From contig CAJNDS010002757.1 of NCBI GenBank assembly GCA_905221605.1, positions 368,001-432,000 on the forward strand: 64,000 nt of DNA, written 5' to 3'. Below, piece by piece: positions 20,904 through 32,075 of this stretch. The notes under the pieces are model-generated. The model was not told the DNA's origin. It was given only the letters and a program-made list of their open reading frames with translations, and did not search any database. The translations under genes and the position numbers were made by a program. Position 1 is the stretch's first letter. Every line of letters starts with the position of its first letter. The DNA is from Symbiodinium natans (Eukaryota > Sar > Dinophyceae > Suessiales > Symbiodiniaceae).

Positions 20904-20993
20904 TTAAAGGGTATCTGAAGGCCCTATATGATCCCGTCAAGGGTATAGAAGAGGGCCCTATGTAATCCCTTTAAAGGGTATATCATAGGGCCC
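20885..20993. repeat. Three diverged tandem units of about 33 bp
   Basis: The units read GGCCCTGTATAATCCCTTAA, GGCCCTATATGATCCCGTCA and GGCCCTATGTAATCCCTTTA, each followed by AAGGGTAT or similar. Each unit is itself a near palindrome and is derived from the terminal repeat of the adjoining element. Confidence 0.75.
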
Positions 20994-21161
20994 AAATTTG
21001 CTGGAGATAAAGCCCGCCAGTGGAGTTGCAAGATCAGCGGCGTTCATTCCAAGATCGCGGTTCTACTTGTTGCTTGCACTTCTTCTCGGCTTATAGTAAG
21101 CACTTCAAGGCACAAAGGCTAGCAGACAGCGGAATCAGATTCAATATGCTAATCCTCATGC

Positions 21162-24100
21162 CAGGGGCGTGCGCCAGGCCGTAGTTGTCCACTTGCAGTA
21201 GGCAACTTGCTTTCGGCCCTCCATCCTCATTTGGGAACGAAAAGGTTATATAATGAGGCATGAGGGATCAGCGGCACTTGGGCGTGAGAAGTTGAAACCG
21301 GATGGGGGGGGGGGGGGGGGGGCGTTCGTGAGCTGCCGAGGGCTTGTCGCTTGGCGGTCTTTCGGCTTCAGGTTGAAACTAGTAACTAGGGTTTTGGGGG
21401 CTTATTGGCGTATTTCTTGGGGGTTGGGGTTGAGGGTGGAACAGAACCCCTGACTACACGGAGGCCGAGGCGTGTGACGGGAAAGTGCTCGGACTGATGC
21501 CCAGCAGCCGTCCCTAAAAGCCCTGAACCTTCCTTGTGTACGGCAGGCTTTGGGGGTCCACGAGTCGAGAAATCCCTGGAACCCTAAACCCTAAACCGCA
21601 AAGCCTAAACCCTAAACCGACCTAAAGCACCCGCGTCCTCGCGTGCCCGAACGAGCTCTGGCATGAGCAGGGACACGGCATCCACCGTGCATCCATACTC
21701 GATGCCCTTGAGCTCCTGCTGCCGGGGTTTACTTGAAGGTTCGAGGGGGCTCCGACGAAACATGGGAACTGTTGTCTCCCCCCATATCTAGGGCAGTTTG
21801 TGGCTCAACCGTCCTTACTCACTCTGGAAACTGGATCTCCAATAGGGGCTGCAAAAAAAACGATGGAAATGGGCTTGTCCCGAATATTGTTATCATTTTT
21901 TCTACTCCTTATCGTTTTACAGTGTTTGCACACAAAACACAGTATCTTTGGCTAGAATTCTTATCGTTTTACAGCGACTGCGTACACAAGGTAATGCTTC
22001 GGGGTACATGGCTGGCTTGCATTCCAAAGCCTAGGTGGCTTCAACATCGAGCCTACAGCCGTGGGTTTGAAGGGTTAACGGGTTTATTTAGAGCCGAGCC
22101 CCCAAACCTGAACAACCGAACAACCCATAGGCCCTCACAGCCAGAAACCCCGAAATGTTAGCCACAGCGAGGTTTGTCAGGGCGGTTCACCGGAAACGTC
22201 GGCCACAGTGAGGTTGCTGAGGGGGGTTCACCCAGACAGCAAAACCCTGCAAAATGTTCTTCTTGTTTTAACTTTACAAGCTAAACGCTACTCAGGCGCA
22301 CTCCTTTCTAACCGCAAGCCGCGGGGTTATTTTACAACCCCTAATATGGATGACAGGCACAAAGGAAACACACAAGGCCCTGAGGGCTCTTCCAACTGCT
22401 TTGCCGTGCTAATCATCCCAGCTGTCCCTATCTGTACCTAAGCCCTGAAGACTGTATGCAATATTCAAAGCCCTTCAACCCCGACCCCCAGAAGACATCT
22501 CGCCGCTGCCAAGGCACACTGGCCGTGGAGATCCGGCCGTCCTCGAAGCTGACAGCAGCCGCAAAGACCAGCGGATAAATCGTCGTTTGCTTGTCCTGGG
22601 CACGCGCCAGGCTCGCCGCAGCCTCACGCAGCTCAGCGCAACACGAGGCTTCCCAGAGAGGCCAGTTACCCCGACAATCCGCACCCATGTGATTTATGGA
22701 AGGTTCCTGCCCCGGGTTCGTTTTGACACAAAGGATGCAAGCTGCAACGCCTTGAGAAAGCAAAAGCCGTCGAGCATGTTTCTCAGCCCGTTTCCTCCCC
22801 AAACTCCAAAAGCCCCAAACCCTAAACCCTAAACCCTAAACCCTTTTGCAGCAGGCCCTAAACCCTAAACCCTAAACCCTAAACCCTAAACCCTAAACCC
22901 AAAGCCTCGTTGCCTGGTACAGCTTCAGGAACCGGGCATCCGAGGGCGCGGAGGAGCTCGCGCCCATTTCGGCCGCCTTGGCCTTGGCGGCCTGCACGGC
23001 TCCAGGCGGAGGAGGAATTCTACAGGGCGTATATAGGATGAGCATTGGGGGTAGGGCTAAGTTTAGGGTTTATATAGGATGACCTTTCAAGCTAGGGCTA
23101 AGTTTAGGGTGTTTAGGGCTTCAGCAGTCTTACAGGTTTGCGGGCATTGTAGGGTGCTTTTGCACTCTAATTTTGCTTGTCAGGGTCGCGGATGGTGATA
23201 GTGATTTCGGGGGGGGGGGGGGGGGGGGCCGGGGGGGCGGTTGGGGCGTTGGGGTTCTAGGATGGAGCTCGCGGGATTCAACGTTTCGGGGTTGTGGGTC
23301 TGGGGAGAAGTGGCTTTGCTGAGCGAACCGCTTTCAGCCTCAGCCCGACAAGAACGCCAACCTACAGTCCGACCCAGACAAGGCCCCCTCTGCACCAGAC
23401 CAAAAAGAAACAAGACCTCCAACAAATGCAACTCAACTCATCTGTATGATGACTGAACTCTCCAGACTCTAAAGATACGGCCCCTTTTTTTAATTATAGG
23501 GTACCCCCAAAAGGGGACCAGAATTTTGAGAACTGACCTTCTGCCTCCACCCCCATCTCCCGCACCTATACTCTAAATCTGAAAGAACCCTAAACCCGAA
23601 TGCCACAGCCCAAAAAGCCCCAATTGAAACCTAGACCCTGTAAAGCCCTAAATCCTAAAACTCTGGCCCCCCTTTTTTTTATTATAGGGTTTAGAATTTT
23701 GAGAACTGACCTTCTGCCTCCACCCCCATCTCCCCAGGGCCTCGTTGTCCAGGCGCCGGTAGAGGGAAGGCAAGGGCAGCAGCTCCCTTAGCGGCTGCAC
23801 CTCCCAGGAGCCCTTGGAGCCCGTGGCCACCACCTCCACGCCCGGGTCGCAGGTGGCCTTAGGAATTTAGGGTTTAGGGTTTAGGGTTTAGGGTTTAGGG
23901 TTTAGGATTTAGGGTTTAGGGTTTAGGGTTTAGGGTTTAGGGTTTAGGGTTTAGGGTTTAGGGTTTAGGGTTTAGGGTTTAGGGTTTAGGGTTTAGGGTT
24001 TAGGGTTTAGGGTTTAGGGTTTAGGGTTTAGGGTTTAGGACCTTGCTTGGAACCGCAAAGGAAGGTTTGAAGCTTGGGGTTGTTGGGGGTTTAGGGTTTG

Positions 24101-26585
24101 GGGTTTAGGGCTATCAAGTGCACAGGCCTGGGCCACGTGTGGTTTTGGAGGTTGAGGCAGTTGAGGCCTGGGCTCCGGCTCTTAGCCGCTGCAAGGTGCA
24201 CAAGAGGCTCCATACAAGTGGCCGTGAGAAACTCCCGGCAGAGTGGGCCGGGGAAGATGGGGTCCTCGCAGTCCTCCACATCGGAAGACGCAGAAACCCT
24301 GAACCCCTAAACCCTAAACCCTAAACCCTAAACCCTAAACCCTAAACCCTAAACCCTAAACCCTGGGGGCTTGGGGGTTTAGAGTAGAGACTGTAGGGTG
24401 CAGTTTTGGGGTTTATCTTCAGGACTTCAGGCTTCCAAGAAGAGCTAAGCTTCTCAGGATTTCGTTCTGATAACAGCACCGCTCGCTTCCACGGTAAAAG
24501 CCCCGCTGTGACACCTCTCAACTCGAAGCCCCAAGCTCTGAGTTTGTTGAAACTTCGAACCATGTGCCCTGCCTGCTTTGGTGGTCGAATGCCCTTTGCG
24601 CCACAGGATTGGAGTAGAGCCCCCTAAATCTCCCACCCTAAACCCTAAACCCTAAACCCTAAACCCTAAACCCTAAACCCTAAACCCTAAACCCTAACTC
24701 CTCAAGCAACCCAGTCCGTGGCACAGACGACGCGCACGACGCGGCTGCCCTTCTGGAGTTCCTCCTGCCGAGCATCCTACATGCTTAACGCGTAAAGTTC
24801 ATATACCACTACCCCTAAACCCTCGTGCAACTGGGCTTGGGGACTAGCCAGATCTGGGCCCCTAGGTGTATTAGCTGAGGGCCGGACTTGCAACACCATA
24901 GATACTGCTCAGCACTCATTGGCTAAACCCCTAAACCCTAAACCCTAAACCCTAAACCCTAAACCCTAAACCCTAAACCCTAAACCCCCCTTGCTTATGT
25001 ACGGCATTCTTTTTGGAGCCACGGCTTGTGTGAAGCGAGAAGGGTGCATCGACTCTCACTCTCAAGTGGCACCCACATACTTTCGGTTGGAACGAATGTC
25101 GCCATTTCTTCAATCATGCCTTTTAAGACCCAAGGTGCTACGAACCCTACAAACTCCAGAGTCTTACGACAAAGGGCTCCTTCTGGAACTGGCAGAGCGC
25201 CGCGCGCTCGGCGCAAATGGCGCCCCGGATGTTTGCGTCGTGCGGCTCGGCGTTCACCGCCTCTGCGCGGGCGCTCCGGCAACTGACTTGTCGCGTCTGG
25301 TCTGCATCAGCGCAACAAAGCCCGAAGACAAACTCAAAGTTGGGAACTTGAAACGTGGCTCGCACACTAGGGCTTCTAGGTCTCGTTGGGGCTGTTTGGC
25401 TAATTGAAGGCCAACGGGTTGCAAGGGCTTCCGGGATTCTGCCATGGTTTCCGCAGACGCGCTGACAGTCTAGGGGCCGAGAAGCTTCGCAGAAGACCAA
25501 GCACAGCTTGTTCCTTGTGATCGAACCCCAACCAACCCCTAACCCCCAGCGGCCTCGAAGACGTCCGAGGAGCCGTCGGGGCGCACGAACCGAAGAATTG
25601 CAGAGACCCTGAACTTGGACTGCCTCCAAGAGCCACAGAGCTTTTTGGGCTTAGAATAGAAGCAGGTTCAAGTTCATAGAGGAGCAGTAGTAAAAGTGCT
25701 TCAAGTTCAGGGGTGGATTGCTCGTTGGCAGACGCCTTGGAGCGTCATAGCGTCCGCGAAGCGCATGGGAAGCTTGTACATCCTTGGATGAGCTCGGGTT
25801 TGTAAGAAAGGTGGAATGGTTTCTGGGTCGCGCCAGAAATCAAAGGTTTCGCGCAGCCATGAAAAAAGTAGGTGTAAGGGAAGTGGTTATAGTGGCAGCT
25901 GTCATGGCGGAGTACATCATGAGTGCGGTGTGTGCTCCTTGCCTCAAACGACAGAATACGCTGAAAACTACGCCGTGGGCCGAAACAACCAAGCAAGCAC
26001 TTTCTGGGCACTGGCGCATGTGAAGCACACAACTTGGCATGCATGAAGTTACAGATGTATGCACATACATACATACGTACATACGTACATATGTACATAC
26101 ATGCATACATGCATACATGCATACATGCATACATGCATACATGCATACATGCATATCTGCATACATGCATACATGCATGCATACATACATGCCTACATGC
26201 GAACACATGCCGGTGTCTAAAGTGTGTGGTTCATGTGCTGCACATGCAACAGCGCGCACATTCGAAGGTAATTGCATGCATGCGGAAATGGAAGGTGTCA
26301 CCCATTTCAAGCAAAAACGAGGACATCTGGACAACTAAGCTGCATATATATATATATATATTCAGATATGTATATGTATATGTATATATATATAGACAGA
26401 TAGATAGAGAAATAGATAGATAGATACTAGTTGGATACATATAGACATCAAAACAACAACTCTTCATATATCCCATTGGTGGACGTGCGTTTTCCGACTT
26501 TAAATTTATGAGCCAAGAGCAGAACGTTAAAAGAGAAAGCAACAAGATGTCAAGAACCACTCCATGATTGATTGGGCAAAAAGGC

Positions 26586-26655
<70 letters not shown>

Positions 26656-27406
26656 GAGAGAAAAAAGAGAGAGAGAGAGAGAGGGAGAGAAAGAGGGAGA
26701 AAGAGAGAGAAAGAGAGAGACGGAGAGAGACAGGGAGAGACAGGGAGAGACAGGGAGAGCGAACGAGAGAGAGAGAGAGAGCGCGCGAAAATACAAATAC
26801 CAAAAGGAGGTTAGCACATTAAAGCAAGAGACGTCGCCGCTGATAAAGCCACACATTACATGTTCTGCACAAAGATCGAACACAAACCCTACTTTTGAGG
26901 GTGGCGCGGACACCTTGCAAGAGCAGTTCGAAAGCCGCATGGAATCGGGGCCACAGAACATGACACTCAGATCACACGTACCCTTCACATGCATACATGC
27001 ATACATACATACATACATACATACATGCGAACACATGCCGGTGTCTGAATGTGTGTTTCATGTGCTGCACATGCAACAGCGCGCACATTCGTAGGTAATT
27101 GCATGCATGCGGACCTGGAAGGTGTCACCCATTTTCAAGCAAAAACGATGACATCTAGACAACTAGGCTGCATATATATATATATATATGTGTGTGTGTA
27201 TATGTATATATGTATATATAGACAGATAGATAGATAAATAGATAGATAGATACTAGTTGGATACATATAGACATCAAAACAACAACTCTTCATATATCCC
27301 ATTGGTGGACGTGCGTTTTCCGACTTTAAATTTATGAGCCAAGAGCAGAACGTTAAAAGAAAAAGCAACCAGATGTCAAGAACCACTCCATGATTGGGTT
27401 ACAGGC

Positions 27407-27452
<46 letters not shown>

Positions 27453-28053
27453 AAGAGGGAGAAAGAGGGAGAAAGAGAGAGAAAGAGAGAGACGGAGAGA
27501 GACAGGGAGAGACAGGGAGAGCGAACGAGAGAGAGAGAGAGAGCGCGAAAATACAAATGCAAAAAAAGAGGTTAGCACATTGAAGCAAGAGACGTAGCCG
27601 CTGATAAAACCACACATTATGCATGTTCTGCACAAAGTTCAAACGCAAACCCTACTTCTGAGGGTGGCGCGGACACCTTGCAAGAGCAGAAGCCGCATGG
27701 AATCGGGGCCACAGAACATGACACTCGGATCACACGTAACCCTTCCCACTTCGTGCAAGCCTAAACCCTAAACCCTAGGATGCGATAGCGCGCCGACGCG
27801 GGTTTAGGGTTTAGCGCAGGTTAGTGTTTAGGGATTGGAGCCTTGGCAGTTGCGCAGTTGAAGATAGAATTCTGATTCCATCACCCTGCTGCCCGGACCT
27901 CTACAGCAATCTTGGATGCGAACCGTAAACCCTAAACCCTAAAGCCTAACCCTAAACCCTTACTTCCAGCTCCAGTTTACCAAACTCTCGCGGAGCGTCG
28001 TCCGCCACCGGGACTGCGATATCTCTGCGAGGGGAGCGGCTGCGGCTCGACAT
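21162..28053 (-). CDS. Cytidine deaminase-like protein with two deaminase-fold domains
   Basis: Cytidine deaminases hydrolyse (deoxy)cytidine to (deoxy)uridine with one zinc. Exons on the minus strand: 28053-27964 (Met start, [14 protein letters not shown], donor GTAAGG), [one short exon probably missed], 25623-25554 ([16 protein letters not shown]), 25260-25180 (zinc/catalytic motif [10 protein letters not shown]), 24764-24727 (VVRVVCAT), 24273-24223 ([10 protein letters not shown]), 23857-23741 ([14 protein letters not shown]), 22991-22914, 22622-22524 ([16 protein letters not shown]), 21715 to about 21,632 ([20 protein letters not shown]), 21191-21162 (DNYGLAHAP). The first half follows the order of a classical cytidine deaminase up to its C-terminal LLP motif. 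The second half restarts a deaminase-like fold without a visible CAE motif, as in tandem-domain enzymes. In the first domain the usual PCxxC reads PGPLC, so one zinc Cys seems lost. The 3' end was not found. Confidence 0.82.
22813..22902 (-). repeat. CCCTAAA array in a deaminase intron
   Basis: Two blocks (22,813-22,842 and 22,856-22,902) split by TTTTGCAGCAGG. It ends close to the exon 22,991-22,914. Confidence 0.97.
23481..23734. repeat. Direct repeat of about 70 bp next to a deaminase exon
   Basis: 23,481-23,561 and 23,667-23,734 share CCCCTTTTTTT, ATTATAGGGT and a 41-bp identical block starting GAATTTTGAGAACTGACCTT. The second copy ends at the donor side of exon 23,857-23,741, so the first bases of the intron are duplicated about 170 bp further in. 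Confidence 0.85.
23864..24040 (+). repeat. TTTAGGG array in a deaminase intron, starting 7 bp from an exon edge
   Basis: About 25 units between the deaminase exons 24,273-24,223 and 23,857-23,741. The array stops almost at the AG acceptor. Confidence 0.98.
24303..24987 (-). repeat. Three CCCTAAA arrays in consecutive deaminase introns
   Basis: Arrays at 24,305-24,365, 24,638-24,700 and 24,925-24,986 of seven to nine units each, in the two introns on either side of the 24,764-24,727 exon. Confidence 0.97.
26045..26200. repeat. (ACATACGT)/(ACATGCAT) microsatellite in deaminase intron 1
   Basis: Repeating ACATACAT, ACGTACAT and GCATACAT units, self-complementary over most of their length. They adjoin a larger duplicated block. 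Confidence 0.95.
26201..27745. repeat. About 0.8-kb tandem duplication containing microsatellites
   Basis: The segment from GAACACATGCCGGTGTCT at 26,201 recurs at 27,029, an offset of 828 bp. Each copy has the same order: unique sequence, (TA)n, (GATA)-like units, unique sequence, a long (GA)n tract (26,586-26,790 and 27,409-27,546), then unique sequence ending near GATCACACGTA. Length differences are confined to the microsatellite tracts. All of it lies in the first intron of the deaminase gene. Confidence 0.9.
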
Positions 28054-29840
28054 CTCCAGCGAGGCTCGCCGTTTTGAACGCTCGAGCCGAGCTCTTAAGA
28101 AGTCCAAAATACAAGCTGGGGGGGTGGGGGCTAAAATAGCCTACCAACCCCAAAACCTAAACCCTGAAATGTCCGGGCTTACTTTAGGGTTTGGTTGGGG
28201 ATGCAAGCTCTTGCGCTGTTGGAGTTTTGAAGCCCTCGGCAACTACCTGCACCGCGTTTGCGTAAATGGACTCCACAGGCTCCCTAAACTGTGGTCCTTC
28301 TTTGGGGGTTTCTATGATGATACGCAGCCTGATATCTAGGGCACCCAAAAATGGACCATCGTTTAGAGAACTTCCCCAAAATTTGCGAAGCCGAAACGCA
28401 GGTTTGGGAATGAAGACGGAACCCTAGGACCCACAGCCCCAGCACTCTCATCCCCCCACACCCCCGCAGCCCCCATCACCCACAATTCCCCTGCATTTTG
28501 GGCAAGGACTTCCACGCTTAAGCCCGAAACTGAACCACCAGCAACTTCCTGCCAGTCAAGGCCCTTGCTGCGTCACGGCCCTCTTGCTTGAGGGTGCAAC
28601 CAGCAAGGCCCCATAAACTTTAAACTCGTTTCTTGAAACTTGTAAACTGAACCCCAGAACTCGAGCCAGGCCCTAAGCCCCCCAAATTTGTCTGGGTTCT
28701 CAATTCCTCTCCCCATCGTCGAGACAGGTCTGTTGGTTTTCCAGTGGTGTGTGTCTCCCCCTGTCACCCTTTGTCCCCCAACATGTTGGAAAACTGATAT
28801 AAGGGTAGCTAGGCCTTCTGATGTCTTGATGTCTGCGAAAGCCTACATCTCTAAACCCTGACCAAACCCCAAGCCCTCAAATCCCAACCCCCCAACCCCC
28901 AAAATCCCGAACCCCCAACCCTCGAAAGCTTCTTCTGGGTTTTTGTTCGGCTCCTGTCGTGTGAGGTTTTGGGGCCATGGGGGTTTTGGGGGGGGTAATC
29001 TTCAAGTTGAGGCTTTGGGGGGTTTGGGCTTGCAGGGTGAGAGTTTCGGGTGAGGGTCCTGAAATGTTCGCGCAAGGCCCCAAGCACCCAAGGTCTCCCC
29101 CAAAACCCCACAACAACCCGACCTCAAGTTCTAAACTCCGAGGCTGGGATTGGCTTGGGGGTTCAAGGCTTCTTGTCCGGAGTCATCCGTAACCCTGGGT
29201 TTAGGCCGTGCAACCACTGCAACAAGCACCCTTCTCTTTCTTGCTCTCTTTCAGGTCAATCCCTCTCTCTCTCTCTCTCTCTCCCTCTCTCGCGCACTAT
29301 AAAGTCATGAGGTACTTAATTTTGTTCGATATTGACTGCTTTCGGCAGTCGTTTGCTTGCGTTATCTCTCTCGCTGTGTGATCCTTTCTGTTTCACGTTT
29401 CCCTGTCCATCTCACATGGCACAGGGGTTTGGGCCACGGCGCAGCGCGCGCCCCGTTTCAGGTGTGCGAGGATGACTCCGGACAGCATTGCGGTTGGGAA
29501 GGTGTAGGGCTCCTCTCCCTCTTTTGGTTCCTGCTTTCAGGGGGTTTTACCCGGTTTAGGGCTGGAGAGGGTTGCACCCCCCCCGGCGCATATCTGTATC
29601 TAGGCTGCTTGGCTGCGGCGTTTTTTTCTTTCAGCCTTCTGGAAAACTGACAACGATGCAAGCGGCGTGTTGCTGCCAAACCATTCTAGAATGGCCCTGG
29701 TCGTTGTGCAATAGAAGACCACGAGGCTAGGCTTGGCGAAAAAGCCGCATTTATGGTTGAGTTGAGGCTGGCTCGGGCTACACCCAAAACCCCCTTAAGC
29801 CCTAACCCCCACCTTCCCCCCCCCCTCCTCCCCAACGAAC
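28054..29840. other. Unassigned stretch between GOGAT and the deaminase
   Basis: No convincing coding sequence. It should contain the last GOGAT codons and the deaminase 5' region. There is a (CT)n tract at 29,261-29,292 and many degenerate telomere-like units. Confidence 0.5.
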
Positions 29841-32029
29841 ATGAAAAAGCGGCAGGCAGTCCTCGAGGACATTGGCTGCAACCGAGCTCCCCGTCAGGTC
29901 GCTGTGTCTGAGTTTGCTCAAAAGTGTTGTAAGCATCGCAACGTGGCTTAGGTAGGGCCGTAGTTTAAGGGCTTGGGGTTTAGGGTTTGGGGCTGTTTTG
30001 GGCCCGGCCCGAAGTGATTTCAGGGTAACTCCCGTGCAGCTCGGGTTTAGGCTTCGGGGACCCTCCGAGCCTCTGAATCAGGCTCCTTAGCTGCTCCTGG
30101 CCAGCAGGGGCCGTGACGCGGAACACGTTTCTGCTGTTGTCGGCATTCATCTCGAGCCCTTCGTCTTCAGGGTCGTAGATATATAGGAGGCCTCCGCTCA
30201 TCCCAGCGCCCACGTTGCGGCCCACAGCACCCAGTGCAACAATAACGCCGTTGGTCATGTACTCCCCAAGGTGGTCCCCTGAACCCTCAATAACGGCTTC
30301 ACAGCCCGCGTTTCGTATACCAAACCGTTCGCCCACGACGCCGTTCAAGAAAACCTGGCCGCCTGTGGCGCCGTAAAGGCAAGTGTTCCCTGCTATGACA
30401 TTCTTGTCCGAAGGGAAGGAGCTTTCAAGAGGCTTAACAGCTACGATGGTACCTCCATTGATACCTTTCCCCACATAGTCGTTGCAATCGCCTGTGACTC
30501 TGAGGCACATGCCAGAGGTGTTCCACACACCAAAAGACTGCCCCGCAGAGCCCACGAAGCTAAGCTCAATCTCACCCTGAAAGCCATGGTCTCCGTACTT
30601 GGAGGCAATGACACCAGCTATTCTGCCACCAACAGATCGGTTTACATTCTCGATGTTCATCTGCTTGTGCACACTGCCACTGTTGCCGTCAATTACTGCA
30701 GCGACATCTGGATCAGCCAGGATCTCATCATCTAGGACAGGCCCATTGCTGTGGGCCGGGCTATCTCGCTTCGCCCCCACCCAGGATAAACGCCCCGACT
30801 CCTCCGGCCGCTCGTCCAAGAAGAAGCCACTAAGGTCTATGAAGCTGGTCTTTGCCAGCTGTTTGGGTTTCGGCTCCCGCCTCTGCTGCGATGCCATGGC
30901 AGGCTGTGGAACGTTGGTCCGAACAGCATTTTCTGCACGTGGTCGCAACAGGTCAGAGCGGCCAATAACCTCATCCAGGGAGCGGTAGCCTAAAGCCGCA
31001 ATGATGGTGCGAACCTCCTCAGCCACAAAGAGCATGAAGTTTGCAATGTGGTCTGGTGTTCCTGGGAACTTCCTCCGCAGATCTTCCCTCTGTGTGGCCA
31101 CTCCAACCGGGCAGCGGTTCATGTGGCAAACTCGCGCCATGATGCAGCCCTCCGCAATCATTGCCACGCTTCCGAAGCCATATTCCTCAGCCCCCATCAT
31201 GGCGGCCACGACGATGTCCCAGCCAGTCTTGATGCCACCGTCCACACGCAGCGTAACCCTATTTCTGAGGCCGTTCTCTGTCAGCACGCCCTGCACCTCC
31301 GCCAATCCCTGCTCCCAAGGCCCGCCCGCATGCATGATGCTACCTCAGGCACACGGCCGGGCGGACGCACAAAATGAGGAAACAATGTCAAAGCCAAGCT
31401 GCATGAATGGATCTGCGAGCTGCGAAAGCAATTTGTAGAATCCCCCTCGAAAGGACCCCTAGAACTGAACCCAAAAAAGCCCCATCCACTGGTGGGGGGG
31501 GTGCCACGACGGGTGCCACAGCCCCGTCGCTCCAGCGACGTAGTGCCACCGAGCTGCTCAGTGGAGAGGCGCCTGTGCCACCTTACCGGGCGAGGGTTGA
31601 GGGTTCAACTCCACACCCTTGACCCCTAAATGTACCAAAAATCCCAGGACCCTGGCTGAGCGCATCTACCTCAAACCCCGAGACTGCCCCCAAGTTTCTC
31701 CACCTGCTTGCTTTTGCAACCCGAATCTGAGCCCTTAACTTGGGACATCCCTGAAAACCGCCATCAACACCTACATGACACATGCCCAGCAGCCTCAGGA
31801 TCCTCCACCCGCCGAAGAATGCCCCTAAACCTTTTGCTTCTGGGCTTTGCCGTAAGATTCAGCTTTACATTCCCCTTGAGCTCTCCACCGTCATGCCCTG
31901 AGATTTGGATGACGTCTGCGTTCGCCTGGCGCGGGGTATGGGGAAACCCTAAACCCTCAACCCTGAACCCTAAACCCTGAACCCCTAAACCCTAAACCCC
32001 AAAATACCCCGCAACACGAGGCTTTCATC

Positions 32030-32075
<46 letters not shown>

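Larger units (their letters stand above)
15301..21161. other. Unassigned stretch between the MIB-like and deaminase genes
   Basis: It holds the inverted-repeat element at 20.7-20.9 kb, the compound microsatellite at 19.5 kb and scattered CCCTAAA blocks (for example 18,100-18,135 and 19,803-19,850). The 3' end of the deaminase and the 5' end of the MIB-like gene must lie here, but I could not fix exons. A minus-strand stretch near 20,055-20,110 looks exon-like but has no clear family. Confidence 0.5.

Noticed and set aside
26231..27648. Ser-Leu and Arg-Glu rich ORFs
   Set aside because: Translations of (GA)n/(CT)n tracts.
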